DNA of 64,000 nt. Origin: Geomonas azotofigens (GTDB taxonomy: Bacteria > Desulfobacterota > Desulfuromonadia > Geobacterales > Geobacteraceae). Below, piece by piece: positions 15,727 to 23,238 of this stretch. The stretch covers positions 744,001 through 808,000 of the forward strand of contig NZ_JAHLME010000003.1 of assembly GCF_018919395.1 (NCBI RefSeq), read 5' to 3'. Under the pieces are notes generated by a model. The model worked only from the letters and a program-made list of their open reading frames with translations, was not told where the DNA came from and did no database searches. A program made the translations under genes and the position numbers. Position 1 is the first letter of the stretch, and the number at the start of each line of letters is the position of its first letter.

Positions 15727-17121
15727 ATGAGTGAAAGATACGACTACGACCTCATCGTGCTCGGTGCAGGTCCGGGAGGTTACGTGGCCGCCATCAGGGG
15801 GGCGCAGCTCGGGCTGAAGACGGCCGTGGTGGAGCGCGACAAGCCCGGCGGCGTCTGCCTCAACGTCGGCTGCATCCCGTCCAAAGCCCTCATCGATCAG
15901 GCGCGCATTTTCGGCGAAAGTGCGGCGCTCGCCGAAATGGGAGTCGCCGTCGACAAGTCGCGTCTGGATTACCGGAAGGTATTCCGGAAATCACGCGCCG
16001 TCGCCGCACAGCTTTCCAAAGGGGTTAGCTTTCTGCTCAAGAAAAACAACGTCGACTACATGGCGGGGAGTGCCAGATTCGTCACAGCGCACACGGTTTC
16101 GGTGGACGGCCAGCGGACGATTTCCGCCCGCAACGTTCTCATCGCCACCGGTTCCCGCCCCACCCAGTTGAAGGGGTGGGAGTTCGACGAGGACCGGGTG
16201 ATCTCCTCGACGGGAGCGCTGATGATGGAAGAGCTCCCTAAGCGCATCGTGATCCTGGGCGCCGGTGCGATCGGGGTGGAGTTCTCCTACGTGTTCAGCT
16301 CCTTCGGCGTCGAGGTCACGCTGGTCGAGATGATGGACCGCATCCTGCCCCAGGAGGACCACGAGGCGTGCGCGCTGCTCACCAAGTCCTTCTCTCAGAA
16401 AGGGATAAAAGTGAAGACTTCCACGAAGGCGGTGGGCTGCGAAAAAGGCCCGGCTGGATTGAAGGTCACCCTGGAAGGGCAAGACGGAGCCCGGGAAACG
16501 GTGGAGGCCGACAAGGTCCTCGTCGCCGCCGGCAGGACACCCAACTCCGACGGCCTCGGCCTGGAAACGATCGGCGTCAGGACCGAAAACGGTTACGTGC
16601 AGGTCGGTGATCACTATCGGACCGACGTGCCCGGCGTGTACGCCATCGGCGACGTCATCAAGTCCCCGCTGCTCGCCCACGTCGCTTCCAAGGAGGGGGA
16701 AATCGCGGTGGAGCACATGGCCGGCCACCCCTGCGCCGCCCGGGTCGATGCCGAACTGGTTCCCTTCGCCACCTACTGCGAGCCCCAGGTAGCGAGTTTC
16801 GGCAGGACCGAGCCGATCCTGAGCCGAGCAGGGGCGTCCTTCGAAAAAGCCGTCTTTCCCTTCCGTGCCATCGGCAAGGCCGTGGCGGTGGAGAAGTCGG
16901 ACGGCTTCGTCAAGATCCTGTTCGATCGGGAAAGCAAAGAGATCCTCGGTTGCACCATAATCGGCTCCGAAGCCACCGAGCTGATCCACGAAGTGTTGCT
17001 TGCCAAACAGGCGGAACTGACGGCCGAGGAGCTTGCCGTCATGATCCACGCGCACCCGAGCCTCTCCGAAGGGGTCATGGAGGCAGCCCGCGCTGCCGCC
17101 GGGGCAGCGATCCATATCTGA
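15727..17121 (+). CDS. lpdA: Dihydrolipoamide dehydrogenase
   Basis: 464 residues from the ATG at 15727 (AAGGAG upstream). FAD-binding GAGPGGYVAAI, the redox-active disulfide CLNVGCIPSK (about C43/C48), NAD-binding GAGAIGVEF, the second FAD motif YAIGDV and the C-terminal active-site HAHPSLSE are all present. The enzyme reoxidises lipoyl groups of 2-oxoacid dehydrogenase or glycine cleavage complexes, none of which are encoded nearby. In this context it may instead supply reduced lipoyl or thiol groups for the arsenic methyltransferases that follow; that is inference from neighbourhood. A hairpin follows the stop. Confidence 0.93.
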   Translation: MSERYDYDLIVLGAGPGGYVAAIRGAQLGLKTAVVERDKPGGVCLNVGCIPSKALIDQARIFGESAALAEMGVAVDKSRLDYRKVFRKSRAVAAQLSKGVSFLLKKNNVDYMAGSARFVTAHTVSVDGQRTISARNVLIATGSRPTQLKGWEFDEDRVISSTGALMMEELPKRIVILGAGAIGVEFSYVFSSFGVEVTLVEMMDRILPQEDHEACALLTKSFSQKGIKVKTSTKAVGCEKGPAGLKVTLEGQDGARETVEADKVLVAAGRTPNSDGLGLETIGVRTENGYVQVGDHYRTDVPGVYAIGDVIKSPLLAHVASKEGEIAVEHMAGHPCAARVDAELVPFATYCEPQVASFGRTEPILSRAGASFEKAVFPFRAIGKAVAVEKSDGFVKILFDRESKEILGCTIIGSEATELIHEVLLAKQAELTAEELAVMIHAHPSLSEGVMEAARAAAGAAIHI

Positions 17122-17133
17122 GGGGTAAGCCCA

Positions 17134-17163
17134 GGGGACTGGCTCCGCAGGTGCCAGTTCCCC
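17134..17163 (+). terminator. Hairpin after lpdA, possible weak terminator
   Basis: GGGGACTGGC at 17134-17143 pairs with GCCAGTTCCCC at 17153-17163 (one bulged T) around a 9-base loop. It lies 13 bases after the lpdA stop. The following bases (TTCAAG) are not a proper U-run, so termination is uncertain; it may separate lpdA from the arsM genes or stabilise mRNA ends. Confidence 0.4.
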
Positions 17164-17195
17164 TTCAAGCCCCATGAAGCGAAGGACGACGAACG

Positions 17196-18248
17196 ATGTC
17201 AGAGCAGGTATTTGAAAACGCAGCCGCGGCCCGTTGCGCGGCGGCCGACCGGGAACCTTCCCCCAAGGCGGGTGGCAGCTGCAGTATCGAGATGTTTCCG
17301 CTCCACCAGCGGCGGGCGCTCGCCCGGATCCACGGCGAGATCCTCGACAAGTTCTTCGGCTGCGGCTCGCCCATCCCTGCGGCCATAGAAGGGTGCACGG
17401 TACTCAACCTAGGCTGTGGCACCGGCCGTGACGTCTACCTCGCCTCCCAGTTGGTGGGGGCGGAGGGACTGGTGATCGGGATCGACATGCGCAACGACGA
17501 GTTCGAGCGCTACGTCGCGACGCAGCTGCCCGGCCTGGACGGCACCCTGTTCGGCTGCGAGGGCGACGAGGAGCAGCTTGACGTAGCGCGCAGGCATGTC
17601 GGTTTTCACATGGACTGCTTCGGCTTTGGCAGGCCGAACGTCGAGTTCCGGTACGGAGCTCCGGAGGATCTGGCCCGCTGCGGCATCGCCGCCGAAAGCC
17701 TCGACCTTGTCGTTTCCAACTGCGGGGTCAACCTCTCGCCCGACAAGGAGCGCCTGTTGAACGAGGTGTACCGTGCTCTCAAGCCGGGCGGGGAGTTTTA
17801 CTTCGCCAACATCTTCAGCTCACGGCCGATCCCAAGCGGACTGCGGATGGATCACGAGTTTTATGCCGAATGCTACGGAGGAGCCCAGACGCTGGAGGAT
17901 TTCTCGACCCTGCTGAGGCGGGTCGGGTTCAGGGACTATCTGGTGGTATCCAAGGAGCGTCTTGAGCCGTCCAACCCTCGCACCGCTGCAAAAGCTCGGG
18001 GGATCGATTTCTATTCCATGAAAGTGCGGCTGTTCAAGGTTGGGGATGACGCGGAGGAGTGCGGGGAGTCAGGCTGCCTCGCGGAGTACCTCGGAACAAT
18101 CCCGGAACTGCCGGATGAGATTGCCCTGGACCAGGACCACCTTTTCATCACCGGGAGACCGGTCAGCATCAGCGGCCGCGTTGCCGCCATACTTCGCGGA
18201 ACCCGGTACGCCAGACACTTTCGGGTGAACGGCAATGACACCCGGTGA
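17196..18248 (+). CDS. Divergent ArsM-like SAM methyltransferase (paralogue 1)
   Basis: 350 residues, clearly homologous to the next gene. The SAM-binding motif is LNLGCGTGRDVYLAS, and the conserved ArsM cysteines occur in VSNCGVNLS and AECYGGA. Differences are notable. The N-terminal NACC pair is reduced to GGSCS, the VKEYYG helix is missing, and about 26 residues (around RNDEFERYVATQLPG to LFGCEGDE) are inserted between the strand-2 acidic motif (GIDM) and the following helix (EQLDVARRHV). As(III) methylation needs several thiols, so activity may be altered. It may be a specialised arsenical methyltransferase or partner of ArsM; GAAGGA precedes the start. Confidence 0.8.
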   Translation: MSEQVFENAAAARCAAADREPSPKAGGSCSIEMFPLHQRRALARIHGEILDKFFGCGSPIPAAIEGCTVLNLGCGTGRDVYLASQLVGAEGLVIGIDMRNDEFERYVATQLPGLDGTLFGCEGDEEQLDVARRHVGFHMDCFGFGRPNVEFRYGAPEDLARCGIAAESLDLVVSNCGVNLSPDKERLLNEVYRALKPGGEFYFANIFSSRPIPSGLRMDHEFYAECYGGAQTLEDFSTLLRRVGFRDYLVVSKERLEPSNPRTAAKARGIDFYSMKVRLFKVGDDAEECGESGCLAEYLGTIPELPDEIALDQDHLFITGRPVSISGRVAAILRGTRYARHFRVNGNDTR

Positions 18249-18287
18249 TCCGATCCAGGAAAAAAGATACTTGAAGGAGAAAGAGTG

Positions 18288-19346
18288 ATGACCGGCAGCA
18301 CAGACGTCAAGGAGAAGGTCAAGGAATACTACGGCAAGATACTTTCCACCAAGAGAGATCTCAAAACCAACGCCTGCTGCAGTGCGGAGTCCTTGCCAAT
18401 CCACCAGCGCGAGGCCCTTTCCCTTATCGACGACGAGATAATGGAAAAGTTCTACGGCTGCGGCGCCCCGATACCGCCGGCCCTCGCAGGATGCACCGTC
18501 CTCGACCTCGGGTGCGGAAGCGGGCGCGACGTTTACCTAGCCTCCAAACTGGTCGGCCCGGACGGTTTCGTCATCGGCGTCGACATGACCGACGAGCAGC
18601 TCTCGGTGGCGCGCAAGCACATCGCCCCCCAGATGAGCCGCTTCGGATACCCAAGGGCCAACGTCGATTTTCGAAAGGGGTACATCGAGGACCTCGCTGC
18701 CTGCGGCATCGCGGACAATTCCGTCGACGTTGTCATATCCAACTGCGTCATCAACCTCTCCCCCGCCAAGGAGCGGGTCTTCGCGGAGATCTTCCGGGTG
18801 TTGAAGCCGGGAGGAGAGTTGTACTTCTCGGATGTTTTTGCCGATCGCCGCTTGCCCGAGGCACTGAAGAACGATCCCGTCTTGTACGGGGAATGCCTGG
18901 GGGGCGCTCTGTACATCGAGGATTTCCGCCGCCTGCTCCGCTCGCTCGGCTGCATGGATTACCGCACCGTCTCCAAACGTGCCATATCGATCGACAACCC
19001 TGAAGTCGCGGCAAAGGCCGGACAGGTCAAATTCCACTCGTGCACGATCCGCGCGTTCAAGCTGGACTGCCTGGAAGATCTCTGCGAAGACTTCGGCCAG
19101 GTGGCCATCTACCGAGGGACCATTCCGGAACTCCCTCAGGCCTTCCCCCTGGACGATCACCACACCTTCTACGTCGGCAAGCCGATGCTGGTCTGCGGAA
19201 ACAGCGCTGCCATGGTCGCGCAAACCCGTTTCGGCGACCATTTCACGCTGTGGGGAGACCGTTCCGTCCACTTCGGGGCCTTCCCGTGCGGACCGTCGCA
19301 TTCCGGCTCGCCCGATGATCCCTGTGCCGGCGGTTCCTGCTGCTGA
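18288..19346 (+). CDS. arsM: Arsenite S-adenosylmethionine methyltransferase ArsM
   Basis: 352 residues from the ATG at 18288 (AAGGAGA seven bases upstream; an adjacent GTG is less well placed). ArsM methylates As(III) using SAM and thiols. The opening VKEYYGKILSTKRDLKTNACC, FYGCGAPIPP, SAM motif LDLGCGSGRDVYL, SNCVINLSP and GECLGGA are all typical. Cysteines at about 30, 31, 58, 153 and 203 correspond to the conserved set, including the two As-binding residues in SNC and GEC. A Cys-rich C-terminus ends SCC, as in many bacterial ArsM proteins. It is followed 37 bases later by an aquaglyceroporin gene and further on by arsS. Confidence 0.93.
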   Translation: MTGSTDVKEKVKEYYGKILSTKRDLKTNACCSAESLPIHQREALSLIDDEIMEKFYGCGAPIPPALAGCTVLDLGCGSGRDVYLASKLVGPDGFVIGVDMTDEQLSVARKHIAPQMSRFGYPRANVDFRKGYIEDLAACGIADNSVDVVISNCVINLSPAKERVFAEIFRVLKPGGELYFSDVFADRRLPEALKNDPVLYGECLGGALYIEDFRRLLRSLGCMDYRTVSKRAISIDNPEVAAKAGQVKFHSCTIRAFKLDCLEDLCEDFGQVAIYRGTIPELPQAFPLDDHHTFYVGKPMLVCGNSAAMVAQTRFGDHFTLWGDRSVHFGAFPCGPSHSGSPDDPCAGGSCC

Positions 19347-19383
19347 TGGGTACCTTGCGTTTCGCACTGGAAAGGAGACTGGT

Positions 19384-20211
19384 ATGAAAAGTTGTCATGA
19401 CTTCATGGGAGAGCTCATCGGGACTTTCCTCCTGGTATTTTTCGGCTGCAGCTCGGTTGCGGTGGCGGTTTTGTTTTCCGCACATGCGGGTCTTTTCCAG
19501 ATCGCCATGATCTGGGGCATCGCCGTGATGATCGCAATCTATGCCACGAGACATCTTTCCTGTGCCCATTTGAATCCGGCGATCAGCATCGCTATGGTGT
19601 TGGGTAGGAGGATGGCTTTACGGAAGTTGCCGGAATACCTGGCAGGGCAGTTCATTGGCGCCTTCGTTGCGGCCGGCGTGCTCTACCTTTTGTTTTCCAA
19701 TTCCATCGCTCACTTCGAAGTCGTCAACCACATCCTCCGCGGTTCTCCGGAGTCGGTCAGGACCGCCCAGATCTTCGGAGAGTTCTACCCGAATCCAGGA
19801 GCCGGTGTGGCTGCTGCGGTAAGTCCGCTAACGGCGTTCCTGGCCGAAGCCATCGGGACCTCCGTGCTGGCGTTTCTGATTTTATCCCTCACCGAAGGGT
19901 GCAACCTCGGCAGGCCCGACGATGCCCTTGCGCCCGTATTCATCGGCCTTACCGTCACCATTCTCATCTCCATCATGGCGCCTCTGACCCAAGCGGGCTT
20001 CAACCCCGCGCGTGACCTTGCACCGCGGTTGTTCTCCATGCTGGCGGGATGGAAGAGCGCCGCTTTGCCGGATAAATCTTTCGGGTTCCTGACCATCTAC
20101 GTCCTTGGTCCGATCATCGGTGCATCTTCTGCCGCAGGCGTTTTTGCCTTTGTGGTCGAACCGTTGATGAAGGGAAAAGGTAAAGCCAAAAGCGTCTGCG
20201 AATGTGCATGA
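19384..20211 (+). CDS. Aquaglyceroporin (MIP family), likely arsenical channel
   Basis: 275 residues from the ATG at 19384 preceded by AAAGGAG. Six membrane segments and the two NPA half-helices are visible: HLNPAIS and GFNPARD; the Asp after the second NPA is the glycerol-facilitator type. The opening MGELIGTFLLVFFG is typical. MIP channels conduct uncharged As(OH)3 and methylated arsenicals, and those next to arsM genes (AqpS-like) are thought to move arsenicals across the inner membrane. The role here is inferred from the flanking arsM and arsS genes. Confidence 0.9.
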   Translation: MKSCHDFMGELIGTFLLVFFGCSSVAVAVLFSAHAGLFQIAMIWGIAVMIAIYATRHLSCAHLNPAISIAMVLGRRMALRKLPEYLAGQFIGAFVAAGVLYLLFSNSIAHFEVVNHILRGSPESVRTAQIFGEFYPNPGAGVAAAVSPLTAFLAEAIGTSVLAFLILSLTEGCNLGRPDDALAPVFIGLTVTILISIMAPLTQAGFNPARDLAPRLFSMLAGWKSAALPDKSFGFLTIYVLGPIIGASSAAGVFAFVVEPLMKGKGKAKSVCECA

Positions 20212-20307
20212 CCAACGGCCGTTCACGGAACTGAAGAAGAAAAAGATGGCAGATACCCTGAATCCAGCCGCTGGTTCGGATATCGCCGGAAATGACGGGT
20301 TGAAAAC

Positions 20308-21732
20308 ATGAAAGTCCTGCTGGTGCGTGTACCCATACAACCGTGCGAGGTGATGAAGCAGGTGACCTTCTCCTACTTCGCCGAACCGGTCGGGCTCCAT
20401 TACCTCGCCGAGGCGCTCGACGCGGTGGGGATGGAGTCGCGCATCCACGACATGTTCCTGGATGCGGACCCGGATTCCTTCATGGCGGTCGTCTCCGGGG
20501 ACCGCCCAGATGTCGTCGGGTTCAGCAGTCTGATCCTGGGCTACGACAACGTGAGGCTGCTGGCGGGTCTGGTCAAAGCCCGCTTCCCCGAGGCGGTCGT
20601 CGTCGTGGGCGGTCCCTGCACCTTCATGCCTCCACGCGTGCTGATGGAGCGAGGCAGTGCCATCGACTACCTCATCAAGGGGGAGGGGGAGGAGTCGTTT
20701 CCGCGGCTGTGCAGGGTCATAGCGGGCTCCAAGCAGGAGGGGCTTGCCGACATCGACGCCCTGACCTGGCGGGACGGCCGGAGGATTGTCGAGAACCCAC
20801 GTAGGCGGTTCGTTGATCCCGGCGCCATCAGCTACCCCCTTGACCGCTACCGGGACTACAACGATGCCATGGCGGGATCGATCATGACGGTGATGATGGG
20901 AGAGCCGCCCATCGCCTTCATCGAGGCCTCCCGCGGCTGCCCGTTCAGTTGCAGTTTCTGCGGCGTGCACGAGCCCTACCGCACCCGCCCGCCGGAAAAG
21001 GTGGTCGAGGAAATGGGAGAGTTGTACCGCCGGCACGGTGTCCGCAAGTTCGTCTTCGGCGACTACACCCTGACCGCTGACCAAGGACACGCCGAACTCC
21101 TCTGCCGGTTGATCATCCAAAGCGGTCTCCCCGTCGAGTGGGGGTGCGACACCAGGGTGGACTGCGTCACGCCGCAGCTGCTCAAGCTCATGAAACGCGC
21201 GGGATGCCGGGTGATCTTCTACGGCGTGGAGTCGTTCCACGACCAGACCCTCACCCTCTACAACAAGGGAACCGATGCCGCGACCATAAAGAAGGCGCTG
21301 CGCGACACGCGCCGCGCCGGAATCCGGACACTTGCCTACATGATGCTCGGCGGCCCCGGGGAAAGCAGGGAGATGATACGGGACAATTCCGCCACTCTGA
21401 ACAGCCTGGGCGTCGACTACGCCTTGGCGGGTATCACCCGTCTCTTCTGCGGAACCGCGCTGTTCGAGCAGGCGGTGGAGCGGGGGGTGATCGACCGTCG
21501 CCAGGGGGAGGATTGCTGCCTGAGTGGGCTGATCGATTGGATCCCTGTTTGGGAAGAGAGGCTGGGCTACGCCGAGTTGAAGGAACTGGAAGCCGAGGTG
21601 GTGAAGAGCTTTTATTACCGCCCCGGGTATGTCTGGCAGAGGCTGCGGGGGGTACGGGATGGTGCCGAGTTGTGGCGGATGACGAGGGTTCTCGCCCGGT
21701 TCACCGCCGGTCGATTTTCCCGGACCTGCTGA
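20308..21732 (+). CDS. B12-binding radical SAM protein of an arsenic gene cluster
   Basis: 474 residues. Residues 1-150 form a cobalamin-binding Rossmann-like domain (DVVGFSSLI, VVVVGGPCTF, IDYLIKGEGEESF), lacking the DxHxxG histidine, as is normal for this class. The radical SAM motif CPFSCSFCG starts near residue 211, and the rest is an Elp3-type barrel (VFGDYTLTADQG, MLGGPGES). The class includes methylases of unactivated carbon, phosphorus and ring-forming enzymes. It sits between an aquaglyceroporin and arsS, so an organoarsenical or arsenolipid step is plausible, but no substrate can be named from sequence. Confidence 0.85.
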   Translation: MKVLLVRVPIQPCEVMKQVTFSYFAEPVGLHYLAEALDAVGMESRIHDMFLDADPDSFMAVVSGDRPDVVGFSSLILGYDNVRLLAGLVKARFPEAVVVVGGPCTFMPPRVLMERGSAIDYLIKGEGEESFPRLCRVIAGSKQEGLADIDALTWRDGRRIVENPRRRFVDPGAISYPLDRYRDYNDAMAGSIMTVMMGEPPIAFIEASRGCPFSCSFCGVHEPYRTRPPEKVVEEMGELYRRHGVRKFVFGDYTLTADQGHAELLCRLIIQSGLPVEWGCDTRVDCVTPQLLKLMKRAGCRVIFYGVESFHDQTLTLYNKGTDAATIKKALRDTRRAGIRTLAYMMLGGPGESREMIRDNSATLNSLGVDYALAGITRLFCGTALFEQAVERGVIDRRQGEDCCLSGLIDWIPVWEERLGYAELKELEAEVVKSFYYRPGYVWQRLRGVRDGAELWRMTRVLARFTAGRFSRTC

Positions 21733-21827
21733 GGAGGAATCATGTGCTGGTCGACCATATCATTTCCCGGGTGCGGGGGCGCCCGCCCACCCAGGGGCCG
21801 CAGCATACGCATAAAGGAGCCTGAATC

Positions 21828-21920
21828 ATGGAAGGTTATTACGCTCCGGCGGACCTGGCGAAATTGGGCGGGATCGGCATGGGTGCACACGAACTGGTGG
21901 CTGAGAAGCTTTCGTTGTGA
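21828..21920 (+). pseudogene. Truncated remnant of an ArsS-associated peroxidase-like (AhpD family) gene
   Basis: A 30-codon frame with a good RBS (AAAGGAG at 21813-21819). The first residues, MEGYYAPADLAKLGGIG, closely match my memory of the start of the arsenosugar-biosynthesis-associated peroxidase-like proteins (METYY-PADL-KFG-IG-EAPEL-KF). That family is normally about 100 residues with a CxxC active site; here a TGA ends it at residue 30 and the catalytic part is gone. In many genomes that gene directly precedes arsS, as this remnant does. It could still serve as a leader for arsS translation. Confidence 0.6.
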
Positions 21921-21946
21921 CGGCAGGTGACCGGACTGGGGGATCT

Positions 21947-22927
21947 ATGGAAAATGCACATACTGACTCAAGCGCGCCAAGCTTTGCGAACATCCTGCTA
22001 ACGCACGGTTTGTCCCTGCGACGCGACAAAACGGAAACGCTCCAGGTGAACGTCGGCAAACTGTGCAATATGGCTTGTCGTCACTGCCACCTGGAAGCCG
22101 GTCCGGACTGCTCCGAAGTCATGAGCCGGGACACCATGGACGAGGTGATTTCCTATGCGCGCCGCACCGGCTTTAATGCCATCGACATTACCGGAGGGGC
22201 GCCCGAGATGGTGCCGGGTATCGACTACCTCGTCGACAATCTCGCACCCCTGGCGTCAAGGGTGCTCTTTCGCACCAACCTGACCGCGCTGTGGGACATC
22301 CGTCTGGACGGGCTGTCGCAGCTTCTAAAGAAGCATCGCGTCGTGCTGGTCGCCTCGCTTCCCTCTCTGCATGCGGGGCAGGCGGCCGCGCAACGAGGAA
22401 CGGGGAGCCTGGAGAAGAGTCTTGAGATGCTTAAGGTTCTGAACGCTCTCGGCTACGGCCGGGAGGGGGGCGATCTTCTGCTCCACCTGGTCGCCAACCC
22501 CGCAGGCGCCTTCATGCCCCCGGCGCAACGCCAGCAGGAAATGAAGTTCCGTCACGATCTCTCACGCAGGGAGGGGATCGTCTTCAACGATCTCCTGACC
22601 CTCGCCAACGTTCCGGTGGGGCGCTTCCGCAGATGGCTGGAAAGCTCCGGCAACCTCGACGGCTACATGGATAAGCTGGTCTCGGCCTTCAACCCTGCCA
22701 CCGTGCCGAACCTGATGTGCCGGTCGCAGGTATCCGTCAACTGGGACGGCTATCTGTACGATTGCGACTTCAACCTCGCCCTCGGTCTTGGTCACGGTGG
22801 CGAGAATGTCCATGTATCGTCGATGCCGGCGGCTCCGCCGGCCGGTGCCGCCGTCGCCAACGGAGAGCACTGTTTCGCCTGCACTGCGGGTGGCGGGTCA
22901 TCGTGTGGCGGCGCACTGGCTGCTTGA
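21947..22927 (+). CDS. arsS: Arsenosugar biosynthesis radical SAM protein ArsS
   Basis: 326 residues from the ATG at 21947 (GGGGGA upstream). A GTG at 21917 overlapping the remnant's stop would add ten residues. The motifs LQVNVGKLCNMACRHCHLEAGP (radical SAM CX3CX2C), DITGGAPEM, CRSQVSVNWDGYLYDCDFN and the C-terminal HCFACTAGGGSSCGGAL are all diagnostic of ArsS. The enzyme is proposed to attach a 5'-deoxyadenosyl group from SAM to dimethylarsenite on the way to arsenosugars, downstream of ArsM. Cofactor and cluster-binding cysteines appear complete. Confidence 0.93.
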   Translation: MENAHTDSSAPSFANILLTHGLSLRRDKTETLQVNVGKLCNMACRHCHLEAGPDCSEVMSRDTMDEVISYARRTGFNAIDITGGAPEMVPGIDYLVDNLAPLASRVLFRTNLTALWDIRLDGLSQLLKKHRVVLVASLPSLHAGQAAAQRGTGSLEKSLEMLKVLNALGYGREGGDLLLHLVANPAGAFMPPAQRQQEMKFRHDLSRREGIVFNDLLTLANVPVGRFRRWLESSGNLDGYMDKLVSAFNPATVPNLMCRSQVSVNWDGYLYDCDFNLALGLGHGGENVHVSSMPAAPPAGAAVANGEHCFACTAGGGSSCGGALAA

Positions 22928-22982
22928 TTCCCCTGCCGGCCGCCGCGTGCGGCACATCTTCGCACGACAGGAGCAGAAAACC

Positions 22983-23207
22983 ATGCAAGTGACCGTAAAG
23001 CTCTTCGCGTCTCTTCGTTACCGGTGGTTCGAAGAAGAAACGCGGCAATTCCCCGATGGCTCGACGCTTCTTGAGGTGGTCGACCGGATCGGCATCCCCA
23101 AGAAGGAACTGGGAATAACCTTGATCAACGGAAGCCATGCTTCCTTGCAGGACGTCGTCCTTGACGGTGACGTCGTTGCGCTGATGCCGCACATAGGCGG
23201 CGGGTAA
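22983..23207 (+). CDS. MoaD/ThiS-family sulfur carrier
   Basis: 74 residues from the ATG at 22983. It has a beta-grasp fold pattern (VTVKLFASLRYRW, FPDGSTLLEVVDRIGIP, VLDGDVVALMPHIGGG) and the C-terminal glycines needed for thiocarboxylation; the end is GGG rather than the usual GG. In bacteria with AOR enzymes, such a MoaD-like gene next to aor is proposed to supply sulfur for tungstopterin. It ends 31 bases before the AOR start. No moaE is in the window, so its partner must be elsewhere. Confidence 0.88.
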   Translation: MQVTVKLFASLRYRWFEEETRQFPDGSTLLEVVDRIGIPKKELGITLINGSHASLQDVVLDGDVVALMPHIGGG

Positions 23208-23238
23208 CGGAAAACAACTTCGCATTGAGGAGAATGCC

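Noticed and set aside
20246-20311. A 21-codon frame ending in an ATGA overlap with the B12 radical SAM gene
   Set aside because: The ribosome binding site is weak and no similarity is recognised; possibly a chance frame or a scar.
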